Below, piece after piece: positions 19,019 through 27,850 of a DNA stretch of 64,000 nucleotides (position 1 is its first letter; the number at the start of each line of letters is the position of its first letter). Source of the stretch: Deltaproteobacteria bacterium. GTDB taxonomy: Bacteria; Desulfobacterota; Binatia; HRBIN30; CADEER01. The stretch spans positions 186,001 through 250,000 of the forward strand of contig JAJCZJ010000088.1 of the NCBI GenBank assembly GCA_029262455.1, written 5' to 3'. Position numbers and translations under genes: made by a program. The notes under the pieces were generated by a model. It saw nothing but the letters and a program-made list of their open reading frames with translations. It did not search any database and had not been told where the DNA came from.

Positions 19019-19552
19019 CTACAAAAACTTTTGCGACCGGTAGAGCGCCGAAAGGGACTTACCGTCGGTGATCTCTCCCGAGTGTGCCATCGAATGTACT
19101 TCTTCGATCGGAATCACATGCGGCTGTAGCACTTCGTTGTCATCGAGCTCTTGCGCGCCCGCCGTTAGGCCACGCGCCAAGAACAGGTAGATCACTTCGT
19201 CGCAAAATCCGGGCGCCGTCAGCATCTCGCCGAGGCTCGTCCACTCCGACGCCGTGTAGCCAGTTTCTTCGCGCAACTCGCGCTTGGCGCATACCAGCGG
19301 TTCCTCCCCAGGCTCAACCAGTCCGGCCGGAATTTCCCAAATCTCTTCACCCAGAGGCGGGCGAAACTGTCGCACCAAAATCGTCCGATTGAGATCATCG
19401 ATAGCCAAGATCGCGGTCGCTGGGGCATGCCGTACGATCTCGAAGTCGACGCTTCGCCCATCCGGCATGTCCATTCCTTCGCGACGGACATCGATAACAT
19501 ACCCCTTAAAGATTGATTCGATTTTGCCGTTCGGGCGAGCCTTCTTAGTCAC
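19019..19552 (-). CDS. Nudix hydrolase, ADP-ribose pyrophosphatase-like
   Basis: The Nudix box is intact: GLVEPGEE, then KRELREETGYT. The preceding VRQFRPPLGEEIWEIPAG segment is typical of ADP-sugar pyrophosphatases. I choose the GTG at 19552 because GGGAGGA lies just upstream; the longer frame starts at 19603. The protein would have 177 residues and lacks a signal. It would hydrolyse ADP-ribose or similar nucleoside diphosphate sugars in the cytoplasm. It is the first gene of a two-gene run with the SGNH hydrolase. Confidence 0.9.
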   Translation of the reverse strand: MTKKARPNGKIESIFKGYVIDVRREGMDMPDGRSVDFEIVRHAPATAILAIDDLNRTILVRQFRPPLGEEIWEIPAGLVEPGEEPLVCAKRELREETGYTASEWTSLGEMLTAPGFCDEVIYLFLARGLTAGAQELDDNEVLQPHVIPIEEVHSMAHSGEITDGKSLSALYRSQKFL

Positions 19553-19717
19553 GCTTCCTCCCTTCCACAGCCCGACCGTGACTGGTCCTACAGGGAGAAT
19601 CAACTAACGAGAGCTCGCCCGCGCGTCCATCACGGTTCGTCCGGCTCTGGGGTAGCCGTCGATCGTCCGAGCACCACTCCCTTGCGTCCGACGAGCACGG
19701 CGCTAACCTCCGGAAAC

Positions 19718-20890
19718 ATGGATCTTACCTTCACCGAGAGCGAGGAGCGTTTCCGATCTTCACTGCGCAATTGGCTCATCGCCAATCCTCCCGGGCCGGA
19801 GCCCAAGGAACTCAGCTCTTGGGTGACCTATGGCAAGTCCTGGCAGAAAAGTCTGCACAAGGCCGGGTGGTGCGGGGTCCACTGGCCAAAAGAGTACGGC
19901 GGCAAAGGCGCCTCACTGATCGAGCAGATCATCTTTCAGCAAGAGATGGCACGCGCCAAGGCTCCGCTATTGATCAACCTCGCCGGCCTCACGATGGGCG
20001 GCCCGGTGCTGATCGCGCACGGCACTCAGACGCAGAAGTCTCGCTATCTGAAGAACATCCTCGCCGCTGACGAGATTTGGTGCCAGGGTTTTTCCGAACC
20101 CAACGCCGGCTCGGACCTCGCCGCGCTCAACACAAAGGCGGTTCTCGACGGCGACGACTTCGTCGTCAACGGCCAGAAAGTCTGGACCAGCTTTGCGCGC
20201 TACGCCGACTGGTGCATGCTTCTCGTGCGAACGAATCCCGAAGCGCCGAAACACAAAGGCATTACCTTCCTCATCGTCGATATGCGCAGTCCCGGGATCA
20301 CTGTACGGCCGTTGAAGCAGATCAACGGCGACGAAGACTTCAACGAGTTGTTCTTCGAAGACGTGCGCGTGCCGCGCGAGAACGTGATCGGACAAATCGA
20401 CGCAGGCTGGAAGATCGCCATCACGACGCTCATGCACGAACGCCAAACACTGACCTTCTCGAGACAGCTGCAGTCGACCATCGCCCTACAAGAACTCTGC
20501 GACTTGGTTCGACGCTACCCGAACAAGAAGGAGCCCATTGCCGCCGACCCGGTCGCACGACAGAGGCTCGCCGCCGCCTACATCGAGAGCCAAGCGATGC
20601 GCTATACGTCATTGCGCAACCTCACCAAGACGCTGCGTGGCGGCGAACCCGGCCCCGAGGGTTCGATCGAGAAGCTCTTCTGGAGCGAGATGTATCAGCG
20701 CATGCTGGTCGACGCCGTCGCAATGCTCGGGCCCTTTGGACAGCTCATGCCAGGCTCCTCTCACGCCATCGACGACGGCAAGTGGGGCTATCTGCATCTC
20801 TACTCACGCGGTCGCACGATCGCCGCCGGATCGTCGGAGATACAGCGCAACATCATCGCCGAACGCATTCTGCAACTCCCGCGAGGTTAA
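19718..20890 (+). CDS. Acyl-CoA dehydrogenase
   Basis: This is a flavoprotein of the acyl-CoA dehydrogenase superfamily. It has the FAD-binding segment QGFSEPNAGSDLA, the TSFARYADWC strand, the ELFFEDVRVP signature and the C-terminal GSSEIQRNIIAERIL motif. The ATG at 19718 gives the standard N-terminus DLTFTESEERFR and 390 residues; an earlier ATG at 19682 adds an unlike extension. It oxidises an acyl-CoA thioester to the enoyl-CoA. The next gene begins 3 bases after the stop, so the two are co-transcribed. Confidence 0.94.
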   Translation: MDLTFTESEERFRSSLRNWLIANPPGPEPKELSSWVTYGKSWQKSLHKAGWCGVHWPKEYGGKGASLIEQIIFQQEMARAKAPLLINLAGLTMGGPVLIAHGTQTQKSRYLKNILAADEIWCQGFSEPNAGSDLAALNTKAVLDGDDFVVNGQKVWTSFARYADWCMLLVRTNPEAPKHKGITFLIVDMRSPGITVRPLKQINGDEDFNELFFEDVRVPRENVIGQIDAGWKIAITTLMHERQTLTFSRQLQSTIALQELCDLVRRYPNKKEPIAADPVARQRLAAAYIESQAMRYTSLRNLTKTLRGGEPGPEGSIEKLFWSEMYQRMLVDAVAMLGPFGQLMPGSSHAIDDGKWGYLHLYSRGRTIAAGSSEIQRNIIAERILQLPRG

Positions 20891-20893
20891 ACC

Positions 20894-21751
20894 ATGGAAA
20901 AGAGAGTCGTCACCGATTCGATGATCGGCCTGGAGCTTCCAAACATCGACTCTTGGTCGGAGCGCGTCACCGTAGTCCTCGGCCAGAATCCGGGAATGTT
21001 CACCGGTCCGGGTACCAATACGTACCTTGTGGGAACCAGCACCCGTCCAATCCTGGTCGACACCGGCGAGGGGAACGACAAGTACATGCCATTCCTGCGC
21101 CAAGCGATGGAAGAGCGCGGCGCTGACGGCCTGCAAGAGATTGTCTTGACCCACGCCCACCCCGATCACAACGGCGGCATCGACGATGTGCTGAAAGAGT
21201 ACGGCCCACTCAACGTCACCAAGAAACCATGGCCCGAATACGACGGCGGCCGCGAACTCAACGTCATCGACGACGAGGATGTGGTCACGACCGAGGGCGC
21301 AACACTGCAAGCAGTCTGGACCCCGGGACATGCAAAAGACCACCTCTGCTACTTCATTCCCGAGGACAACGCCTTGATCACCGGCGACGTCGTCCTTGGA
21401 GCAGGGACGACGGTCATCCCACCCGACGGCGACCTCTACGACTACATCCAGTCCTTGCACCGACTCCTCGACTTCGGGGCCGACACACTCTACCCGGCGC
21501 ACGGACCGTGCATTCGCAATGCACAAGAAAAGATCGAATCGTACTTGGCTCACAGAGCGCTACGAGAAGATCAGATCCTCGAGGCACTCAAGGCCGGCAT
21601 CGAATTGATCCCCGAAATGGTGAAGCGCATCTACTCAGACGTACCAGAGTTCCTGCACGCGGCAGCGGGTATGTCCGTCGACGCCCACTTGCGCAAACTT
21701 CTCCGTGAAGAACGGGTCAGCAAGAAGGGCGACCGCTGGGCGCTGACTTAG
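20894..21751 (+). CDS. Metallo-beta-lactamase-fold hydrolase, LACTB2-like
   Basis: The protein carries the zinc-binding THAHPDHNGG motif, the later TPGHAKDHLC His, the ITGDVVLG Asp and the PAHG His. The C-terminal helical part (IELIPEMVKRIYSDVPEFLHAAAGMSVDAHLRKL) matches the winged-helix tail of the LACTB2 group. Members include ribonucleases and thioesterase-like hydrolases. Being translated right after an acyl-CoA dehydrogenase suggests a CoA-thioester or organic-ester substrate, but this is inference. It is cytoplasmic, with 285 residues. Confidence 0.9.
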   Translation: MEKRVVTDSMIGLELPNIDSWSERVTVVLGQNPGMFTGPGTNTYLVGTSTRPILVDTGEGNDKYMPFLRQAMEERGADGLQEIVLTHAHPDHNGGIDDVLKEYGPLNVTKKPWPEYDGGRELNVIDDEDVVTTEGATLQAVWTPGHAKDHLCYFIPEDNALITGDVVLGAGTTVIPPDGDLYDYIQSLHRLLDFGADTLYPAHGPCIRNAQEKIESYLAHRALREDQILEALKAGIELIPEMVKRIYSDVPEFLHAAAGMSVDAHLRKLLREERVSKKGDRWALT

Positions 21752-21868
21752 GGTCAAGGGTTTCGACGCTGATGGCCGCAGAGGGGCCGCCTGGCTCACT
21801 GGCCGACGAGGGACATTGAGCCATCGCGCAACTGGGACCCGGAGGGAATCGCGGCCTGATGCTCGTTG

Positions 21869-21886
21869 GTCATCTGGAGAGATGAC
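21869..21886. terminator. Hairpin between convergent genes
   Basis: A perfect 7-bp stem, GTCATCT with AGATGAC, closes a GGAG tetraloop between the convergent MBL and diphthine-ligase-like genes. There is no U-tract, so termination from either side is only a possibility. Confidence 0.35.
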
Positions 21887-21896
21887 TGCTTGGTGA

Positions 21897-23141
21897 CTAG
21901 GGGTAGAGCATGCGCGACCCAGAGCGGTCGCGTTCATCGGGCTCGAGTCCGAGGTAGTCCAGGCGCAGCTGATCCCAAAGCTGAAGCTGGGACCAGTCTG
22001 GTCGGGTGCGGAACTTGAGCTCATCCGTGACGAACGGGTTCGGCAACAATACCGTCAGCTGCTGCTCGCGCCGTCCGTTCATCAACCGTAGTCCCCAGGT
22101 GTCCGGGCAGCCGTCGCCGTTGATGCGACGGAAGAACTCAGCGCGATGCGTCCGTCGCTCCACCGCCAGGTCTCGTGGCGTTTCGCGCCCCGGATCGCCG
22201 CGATGCTCGCCGATGCAAAGATGGAAGTGCAGCGTGCCGAAGTCTACTGTCAGGTAGCCGTCGAAGAGGACGATCTTCTCTGGCTTTTTGGATGCCCTGA
22301 TCTCCCACGCAGCCCCCTGGATAAGGGGGCCAAAAGTGACCGCCGCCCAGTGCTCGCGGAACAGCTCCACGAGCAAACGATGGAGTACGTGCTCGGACGG
22401 CTCAATCGCCCAGAGCTCGAGCATCCCAACGCCGCGCTCATGCACTACGGTTGGTGCGACAGACTCGGCGGGCAGCACGTCGGCGAACACAAAGCCGCCT
22501 CGCTCGACAACGGCCCCCGGGCGAACCTGGATCTCCTTGGAGAACATCGGCCCACGGTACGCGAACGTGTGAAACTCACCGTGCTCACCGCACGGGTCAA
22601 CACCGGCTGGCAGAGCGTCCAGCATGCTCTCGTCATACGTTCGTCCCGCAAACGAGGCATCGAGCTTGCTGGGATCGACGCAGGTCGTTTGCGCACGGAG
22701 ACCGCTGCGGACCATGTCGCGTGCCAGTTTGTCGGTTTTCAATCCCCAGATCGGGAACAGGGGGGCGATGCCGGTCGGGGCCAGCTTGTCCTCGCGGTAG
22801 CGACGCACATCCTCCAGGAACAGGTCGCCGAACGCCATTGTGGTCACTCCGTCGCGTTTGGCTTGCTCCAATGCGACTGCCATCGCGCTCTCGTACTGCT
22901 CGTTAGAGCAGGGATCAGGGATGAGCACCTTTGTGAGCGGCAACGCAAGTGCCTCGGCTTGCATCTCGAGCAGTCGTTCGCGAACCCCGTGCATGGCCAC
23001 ACGGCTCGCCGCCTGGTTCACGGTCGTCAGCAGTCCAGCAATCTCGACGTCGCCGGCTGTGCGCAGCGCGTGCAGGGCCCAGGCGCTGTCCTTGCCGCTG
23101 CTCCAACACATCACGGCTCGGGGTCGCACGGTGGATTTCAT
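21897..23141 (-). CDS. Diphthine-ammonia-ligase-like PP-loop ATPase fused to an uncharacterised domain
   Basis: Residues 1-240 (ATG at 23141) are a PP-loop ATP pyrophosphatase of the MJ0570/Dph6 type, with CWSSGKDSAWAL at residues 12-23, FGDLFLEDVRRYRE and GEHGEFHTF near 185-193. In eukaryotes and archaea this family amidates diphthine on EF2, a modification bacteria lack, so the substrate here is unknown. Residues ~241-414 form a second domain: LHFHLCIGEHRGDPGRE, RRTHRAEFFRRINGDGCPDTWGLRLMNG, then YLGLEPDERDRSG. I recall it as a stand-alone protein of unknown function. The open frame runs upstream to 23378 through a repeat and a hairpin, which I exclude. Confidence 0.85.
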   Translation of the reverse strand: MKSTVRPRAVMCWSSGKDSAWALHALRTAGDVEIAGLLTTVNQAASRVAMHGVRERLLEMQAEALALPLTKVLIPDPCSNEQYESAMAVALEQAKRDGVTTMAFGDLFLEDVRRYREDKLAPTGIAPLFPIWGLKTDKLARDMVRSGLRAQTTCVDPSKLDASFAGRTYDESMLDALPAGVDPCGEHGEFHTFAYRGPMFSKEIQVRPGAVVERGGFVFADVLPAESVAPTVVHERGVGMLELWAIEPSEHVLHRLLVELFREHWAAVTFGPLIQGAAWEIRASKKPEKIVLFDGYLTVDFGTLHFHLCIGEHRGDPGRETPRDLAVERRTHRAEFFRRINGDGCPDTWGLRLMNGRREQQLTVLLPNPFVTDELKFRTRPDWSQLQLWDQLRLDYLGLEPDERDRSGSRMLYP

Positions 23142-23164
23142 GAACGACGACCAAAGCAGATCCA

Positions 23165-23194
23165 TCGAGCATCGACCAACCGGTCGATGCTCGA
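23165..23194 (-). promoter_or_regulatory. 13-bp perfect hairpin in the leader of the PP-loop fusion gene
   Basis: The arms TCGAGCATCGACC (23165-23177) and GGTCGATGCTCGA (23182-23194) are perfect reverse complements around a 4-base loop. The hairpin ends 23 bases before the ATG at 23141. It could be an RNA structure in the leader or a palindromic protein-binding site. Confidence 0.55.
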
Positions 23195-23276
23195 CCGGGG
23201 CCTCCCGAAGCGCTGGCGAGCCTCCGAGCTGCTGATGTCCGACGCAGGATAGCGAAACCGATTCGCGCAAGCGCAA

Positions 23277-23415
23277 ATGAGGATCTTGAACCGGCCTGTC
23301 CACCAAAGCCTTGGCGCAATCAGGCAGTGCCTTAGCTGTTGTTGAGTATTCGTCAACGCTGCCGTAGCCCGAAGACAATTTGCGGCGCGTGTACTGTTTT
23401 TCAACGGGCTGCTAG
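23277..23415 (-). repeat. MITE-like repeat fragment, copy A
   Basis: Read on the minus strand from 23415 it begins with CTAGCAGCCCGTTGAAAAAC, identical to the left end of the complete element at 44393-44591. It shares the internal blocks CTCAACAA and GCCAAGGCTTTGGTGGAC followed by GGCCGGTT. The far terminal repeat is not recognisable, so the copy is truncated or diverged. The block encodes the spurious peptide RQGFGGQ seen in many draft proteomes. Confidence 0.75.
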
Positions 23416-23496
23416 GCTTCGCCATAGATCCACTCATTTTAGATGGCGATGCGCTCGATTCAATCGATGGCGAGTTCGTCGCTCGTGAGGTGCAGG

Positions 23497-25230
23497 ATGG
23501 AGTGCGTATTTCTCGGCCCGTTGCATTACGTCCGGAGCCTCGGGGTCACCGACCGGTGTTTGTTGGTCGTGGCGCTTGCCATCGCATTGTCCGCCTGCGG
23601 TAATGGCAACGGAGGCGCCAGCGAGCCATCGTTCGTTCCGGGAGAGGTCGCCATCATCCCGCGGCCCGCGGCGGTCTGGGTGGATGCGGCAGGGTCCCGC
23701 TTCGAGCTCGACGAGCAAACTCTGGTCGTCGTCGACGCCGGCGTTGCGGACGCGAAGAACGCGGCCGACCTCGTCGTCGAGATCCTCTCGCATGCATTCC
23801 CAGGACGCGCCGGTCCCAGCCTGCGCGACGCTCCCGACGCTACTCGGGGCGCGATCGTTCTCACTTCGCACGGCGCCGACCCCGCTCTCGGCGACGAGGG
23901 CTACGAGCTGGTGGTCGACTCCACGGGGGTCGTCGTCAGGGCGGCCGGCGGACGCGGCCTTCTGCACGGCGTGCAGTCACTGCGCCAGCTCCTGCCCCCA
24001 GAGATCGAAAGCACGGTCGCGGTCGAGAGGGCCCCGGAAGCCATCGACTGGTCGCTGCCCGGTGTCAGAATCGTCGACCAACCGCGGTTTCCCTGGCGCG
24101 GGTTGATGCTGGATACGAGCCGGTTCTTCGTGCCGTTCGAGTACGTGATGCGCACGATCGACCTGCTCGCGCTGCACAAGATGAGCGTGCTCCATCTCCA
24201 CCTCTCGGACGATCAGGGTTGGCGCATCGAGAGCGAACGCCATCCGGAGCTGCAGATCCACGGCGCGCTATGGGATGCCGAGCTCGCGCCCGACGAGATC
24301 GGCGGCTACTACACGCGTGCCCAGCTCGAGGAGATCGTCGAGCATGCGCACCGGCTCGGGATCGAGATCGTCCCCGAGATCGACGTGCCCGGCCACAGTC
24401 TCGCGATTCTGCGCGCGCTCCCCGAGCTCGCCTGCTCGGCCACTCCCGGTACGGTCCGCCGACGTGAAGAGTTTCGCATCACCCCCTGGTTCGAAGGACC
24501 GCTGATCCACGAGGAAGTGCTGTGTGCATGCGACGAACGCGTCTACGCCTTCGTCGCAGACGTTCTCGACGAGCTGATCGCGATCTTCCCCGGTCGATGG
24601 GTCCACCTCGGCGGGGACGAGACGCCGACCACGGAATGGCAGACCAGCCACCTCTGCCGGGAGCTCGCCGTGGCGGGCGAGATCGCAGGACCAGACGAGG
24701 TGCAGGCCTATTTCTCACAACGGGTCGAGGAGCTCGTGCGTGAGCGCGGGAAACGTATGATCGGTTGGACGGAAACGCTGGCCAATGAGCAGGCGGCTGG
24801 CGATCGATTTGCGCTCTCGGATTCGTTCGTGACCATGCACTGGAACGGGTTCTTCAGCGGCGACCCGCCGCACCTCTACGAACGCGACGTAGTCCAGGCT
24901 CCGATCTTCACGCTCTACCTCGACTGGTACAACAGCACGTCGCTCGACGAGGTGTACGCCTACGATCCCGTGCCTGATGATCTGACACCAGAAGAGGCGG
25001 AGCACGTGCTCGGCGCAGAGGGCGCTATGTGGACGGGCTTTCCGCAGCAGCGCAGCCTCGAGAGGATCGACATTCATCTCTTCCCGAAACTGCTCGCCAT
25101 CGCGGAGCTCACGTGGTCAGCCCGCGGACGGCGCGACCTCAGCGACTTCGCGTCGCGCCGCGCCGCACACGAGAGGCGTCTCGATCTTCTCGGCGTGACC
25201 CTGGGCATCTGTACCGATTGCCTGGCGTGA
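23497..25230 (+). CDS. Beta-N-acetylhexosaminidase, GH20, lipoprotein
   Basis: The protein has a lipobox at VVALAIALSAC, then a GH20b-type N-terminal domain, then the catalytic TIM barrel from PRFPWRGLMLDTSRFF onward. The HLHLSDDQGWRIE strand and the catalytic Asp-Glu pair in WVHLGGDETPT are present. Further substrate-site residues include the Trp cluster MHWNGFF and the LYLDWYN segment. It releases terminal GlcNAc or GalNAc from chitin oligomers, peptidoglycan fragments or glycans in the envelope. I prefer the ATG at 23497, preceded by GAGG; an earlier ATG at 23443 is open in frame. Confidence 0.93.
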   Translation: MECVFLGPLHYVRSLGVTDRCLLVVALAIALSACGNGNGGASEPSFVPGEVAIIPRPAAVWVDAAGSRFELDEQTLVVVDAGVADAKNAADLVVEILSHAFPGRAGPSLRDAPDATRGAIVLTSHGADPALGDEGYELVVDSTGVVVRAAGGRGLLHGVQSLRQLLPPEIESTVAVERAPEAIDWSLPGVRIVDQPRFPWRGLMLDTSRFFVPFEYVMRTIDLLALHKMSVLHLHLSDDQGWRIESERHPELQIHGALWDAELAPDEIGGYYTRAQLEEIVEHAHRLGIEIVPEIDVPGHSLAILRALPELACSATPGTVRRREEFRITPWFEGPLIHEEVLCACDERVYAFVADVLDELIAIFPGRWVHLGGDETPTTEWQTSHLCRELAVAGEIAGPDEVQAYFSQRVEELVRERGKRMIGWTETLANEQAAGDRFALSDSFVTMHWNGFFSGDPPHLYERDVVQAPIFTLYLDWYNSTSLDEVYAYDPVPDDLTPEEAEHVLGAEGAMWTGFPQQRSLERIDIHLFPKLLAIAELTWSARGRRDLSDFASRRAAHERRLDLLGVTLGICTDCLA

Positions 25231-25293
25231 CCAAAAGCGAAGTGCGACGCTCTCCTGTGGCCTTCTCCTAACCCTCGCGCCAAGTCAGCGGTC

Positions 25294-25348
25294 CTGAACC
25301 GTCCGTTGAAAACGAGGAGCGGCAAACGAAAACCCGGGGGCTGCTCTA
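25294..25348 (+). repeat. Short degraded relative of the MITE-like repeat, copy C
   Basis: GTCCGTTGAAAACGAGGAGCGGCAAACG followed by GGGGGCTGCTCTA keeps the two ends of the 44393-44591 element in compressed form. The terminal CTA on the plus strand is the TAG stop codon of the gene ending at 25346. The relationship is weaker than that of copies A and B. Confidence 0.4.
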
Positions 25349-25888
25349 CGCCACCGATTGACGGCGATTTTCCCAAGCGCGCCAGATGAGGGCGGTCGGC
25401 ATGGCAATGATGCTGACCGCAAAGGCGACAAACTTCGGGGGCTGCAAATTTGCTGCGATGGCCGCCAGAGAGTCGTTGCCTGTTTCGGCAAGGAGCTGGG
25501 CAAACTGGCTCAGTGTCTCGCCATAATCCAAGAGGCCGAACAGAAGGTACGCGGCGACTGATAGCGCGCCGACTCTTCTCAGTGATGAAGAGCGGGCCTC
25601 GCTCCAGACCAACCACCCACCCAGAACCCCGCCGAGGCTGTATAGGCCGATGAAGACCAAGTCCGCAGCCATCGCGTACTTCGCGAAGCTGAGCTTTCCA
25701 ATCGCAGCCCAGCTCTTCTGGATTTCATCGATGCGCGCGGCAGTGCCGGCGCTTTGGTGATCCAAGATGCCGCGTGGAGCCGCCTCGGTGTATAGCTCGC
25801 TTCCAACAGACAGGAGCACCATCAATATTCCTAGGCCGCCCAACCAAAGGACTCCGAAAGTTCGCCAATTGAGAAACCCGTTCATCAC
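25346..25888 (-). CDS. Small polytopic membrane protein, unknown
   Basis: The 180-residue protein has four hydrophobic segments: FGVLWLGGLGILMVLLSVG, LVFIGLYSLGGVLGGWLVW, VGALSVAAYLLFGLLDYGE and KFVAFAVSIIAMPTALIW. A short loop lies between the first two. It has no recognisable domain; small four-helix proteins of this kind are common and unassigned. A GAGGGTAGGTG stretch precedes the ATG ATG start. Its stop codon coincides with the end of a repeat-like stretch. Confidence 0.75.
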   Translation of the reverse strand: MMNGFLNWRTFGVLWLGGLGILMVLLSVGSELYTEAAPRGILDHQSAGTAARIDEIQKSWAAIGKLSFAKYAMAADLVFIGLYSLGGVLGGWLVWSEARSSSLRRVGALSVAAYLLFGLLDYGETLSQFAQLLAETGNDSLAAIAANLQPPKFVAFAVSIIAMPTALIWRAWENRRQSVA

Positions 25889-26465
25889 CTACCCTCACTT
25901 CTGACAGTTTCAGCCATCCTGGCAACCTGAATTCCGACCAACAAAGCCGCAGGACGGCAAAGGTCACCACCGAGTCGAAGGCCGGTGCCGTAGATTATCG
26001 AACCAATCGTGTTCGCAGCGGTTCAACCTCGCACGCAGCGCCGGTGAATTGACTGTGGTCTTCGTGTCTTTGTGTTGAAGAAAAATCCCCTAACACAGAT
26101 CCAACCAGGGTGAGGCAGCTAAACAGGGAGGGCGGAGGTTAACATGCCTTTGCCCGAACTTTGAGGACTGTGGCTGTAGCCTCAGTAGTGGAGTTGCGCA
26201 GGCCAGGTGCAGAGACGCCCCGAGAAAACCAGATCCGCGACGCGGCTCGGACGGAGCCTCGCCCTCCCAATTTTTTCGGATCCGTGTTCATCAGTGTTCA
26301 TCCGTGGCCCTATTGTCGAGCGCAGCATCAGCGTTCACCTGCGTTCATCAGCGGTTTGGTTTCGGCCATCGGCGGATAGGCATCTGCGGAAAAACTCTTC
26401 TCTGCACGACGGCCGTCATCCTCAGCCCCACACCCCTTGGCTGAAATCCTGCCGAGATCGATGGA
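25889..26465. other. 577-base gene-free region, partly repeat
   Basis: No credible gene is present. Near 26055-26090 there is a CTTCGTGTCTTTGTGTTGAAG stretch of a type seen as dispersed repeats in draft genomes of environmental bacteria. The right half (26222-26402) is the first copy of a longer direct repeat. The left 150 bases show nothing recognisable. Confidence 0.7.
26222..26402 (+). repeat. Dispersed direct repeat, copy 1
   Basis: It matches 28681-28850 closely over most of its length: CCAGATCCGC, CGCGGCTCGGACGGAGCC, CTCCCAATTTTTTCGGATCC, GTGTTCATCCGTGGC, CGTTCACCTGCGTTCATCAG and CGGTTTGGTT. This copy has an extra internal CAGTGTTCAT unit. The wording GTTCATCCGTGG/CATCTGCGG is that of repeats scattered through many environmental genomes. 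Confidence 0.85.
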
Positions 26466-27731
26466 TTAGTACGCGCAGATACCGACCGAATCCCAGCAAA
26501 CATCGTTGACACAGAAACCGTCGTTGCACTCCGAGCCACAACTCGCGTGGACGCACTGCCTCGCCGTGGAGCTACCAAGTGGATAACAGAAATGCCCGGG
26601 TGGGCACTCACCGGTGCCGCGGCATCTGGACGGTACACAGTGGCCGCCGCGATCGCATCTCTCGGCGTCCGGGCAATCGCGGTCTGTCGTACAGCGCGTG
26701 TCAAAACCTTCCGGCCCGAGCGGCGAGCGACAAGACTTTGGCGGGCTGCAGGCCGAATCGTCGCGGCACGACACAGTTGTCTCGCAACCGACGAGGGCTG
26801 CGTTTGCAGCAGTGATCAGTTCGCCAATCGCGACATTGCCATTCGAATCCGCGTCGATCGCATCGCATTGATCGATCGGCGCATTGCGCAAAGCCAAGGC
26901 GACCCCAGTGATGAGTTCGCCAACGGTTACGCGTTCGTCCTGATTGCAGTCGCCGACGCACCCCGGGGCTTCGCCGGTGACCTCAAAGGTGGTTGTCGCT
27001 TCGCCGAAAGGAGCGTGCAAGGAAAGGTCGTGGTTGCCGGGCAGGGTATCCCACGGGACGGTAAAGGTCGTCGTGTAGTCTGGGCCGACACCGTCAAACC
27101 ACGCTACTTGCGACGCACCCAGGTGGAGGAACACATCGCGGTGATACAGGATGCCAGCGCAGGTGCCCGATACGGTGACTTCCGCGCCGCGCGGTGCGGC
27201 GGAGGGTTCCGCGTTGATGACGCAGGATGGAGTACCGGTCGGGCACAACGGTGGCGTGCATCCCGGGGTAGGCGTTGACGGCGCGGGTTCGCCGACCGAC
27301 ACAACGAACACCTCCGATCGCTCACTTAGGTAGGGACCGGGGGTATAGTACCCGCCGCCATCTTCGTCTTCGCAGTACTCCTCGGTCCCGTACGTGATCT
27401 CCAGCTGCAATCCAGCTTCGCCCACCAAGACCGTATCGAGTACGAACCTCGTGCGCGACTCAGACGACGTGCTTCCATGAAAAATGGGATAGGCGCCGTA
27501 CAGTCTGACCGAGGATACGAAGTAGACGGCTGATCGAACATCGAAGCTGAGATAGACGATGTCACCGACAACCGGATTCGGTGGATCGACCTCGAGCCCA
27601 AGAAACTCAACATGTCCCGGGACCACCCCGCAGACGGTTTCTCCCATCGCCGGGGTTGCCGATGCCGCGGCGCCGACGATTCCGACTACAACAATGCTTC
27701 GGAGGAAATTACGCACTGACGTTCTGGTCAT
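26466..27731 (-). CDS. Exported dockerin-like, Cys-rich protein
   Basis: After a signal peptide (FLRSIVVVGIVGAAASATPA) the protein has two beta-rich regions. The first (~residues 35-165) is of a type seen in surface proteins and the second (CVINAEPSAAPRGAEVTVSGTC) is Ig/filamin-like. A dockerin-like pair of calcium-binding loops follows: GDCNQDERVTVGEL and DADSNGNVAIGEL. The C-terminal ~100 residues are dense in cysteine pairs (CRDDSACSPPKSC, CTTDRDCPDAERCDRGGHC). I use the ATG at 27731, which puts the signal peptide at the N-terminus; the frame is open to 27908. It is likely disulfide-bonded and extracellular. Function unknown. Confidence 0.85.
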   Translation of the reverse strand: MTRTSVRNFLRSIVVVGIVGAAASATPAMGETVCGVVPGHVEFLGLEVDPPNPVVGDIVYLSFDVRSAVYFVSSVRLYGAYPIFHGSTSSESRTRFVLDTVLVGEAGLQLEITYGTEEYCEDEDGGGYYTPGPYLSERSEVFVVSVGEPAPSTPTPGCTPPLCPTGTPSCVINAEPSAAPRGAEVTVSGTCAGILYHRDVFLHLGASQVAWFDGVGPDYTTTFTVPWDTLPGNHDLSLHAPFGEATTTFEVTGEAPGCVGDCNQDERVTVGELITGVALALRNAPIDQCDAIDADSNGNVAIGELITAANAALVGCETTVSCRDDSACSPPKSCRSPLGPEGFDTRCTTDRDCPDAERCDRGGHCVPSRCRGTGECPPGHFCYPLGSSTARQCVHASCGSECNDGFCVNDVCWDSVGICAY

Positions 27732-27850
27732 TCGTCGCCTCGACAAAATGGATGATCCGTTCCACCGGTTTGCTGCTCGGTACCAGGACAACGTGAACGG
27801 TGAAACCATAACATTTGCAATCCAAGTTTCGCACACATACATACATATAC

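Larger units (their letters stand above)
23142..23496. other. Non-coding divergent region with hairpin and repeat remnant
   Basis: This 355-base gap separates the PP-loop fusion gene from the GH20 gene. It holds the 13-bp hairpin at 23165-23194 and the MITE-like fragment at 23277-23415, listed separately. I see no further gene. Confidence 0.7.

Noticed and set aside
22146-23252. 368-codon open frame on the plus strand
   Set aside because: Complement of the PP-loop fusion gene plus non-coding leader; no recognisable domain.
22915-23319. ORF containing the RQGFGGQAG peptide
   Set aside because: This peptide is a known by-product of translating the dispersed repeat; it also appears in the ORF at 44386-44580.
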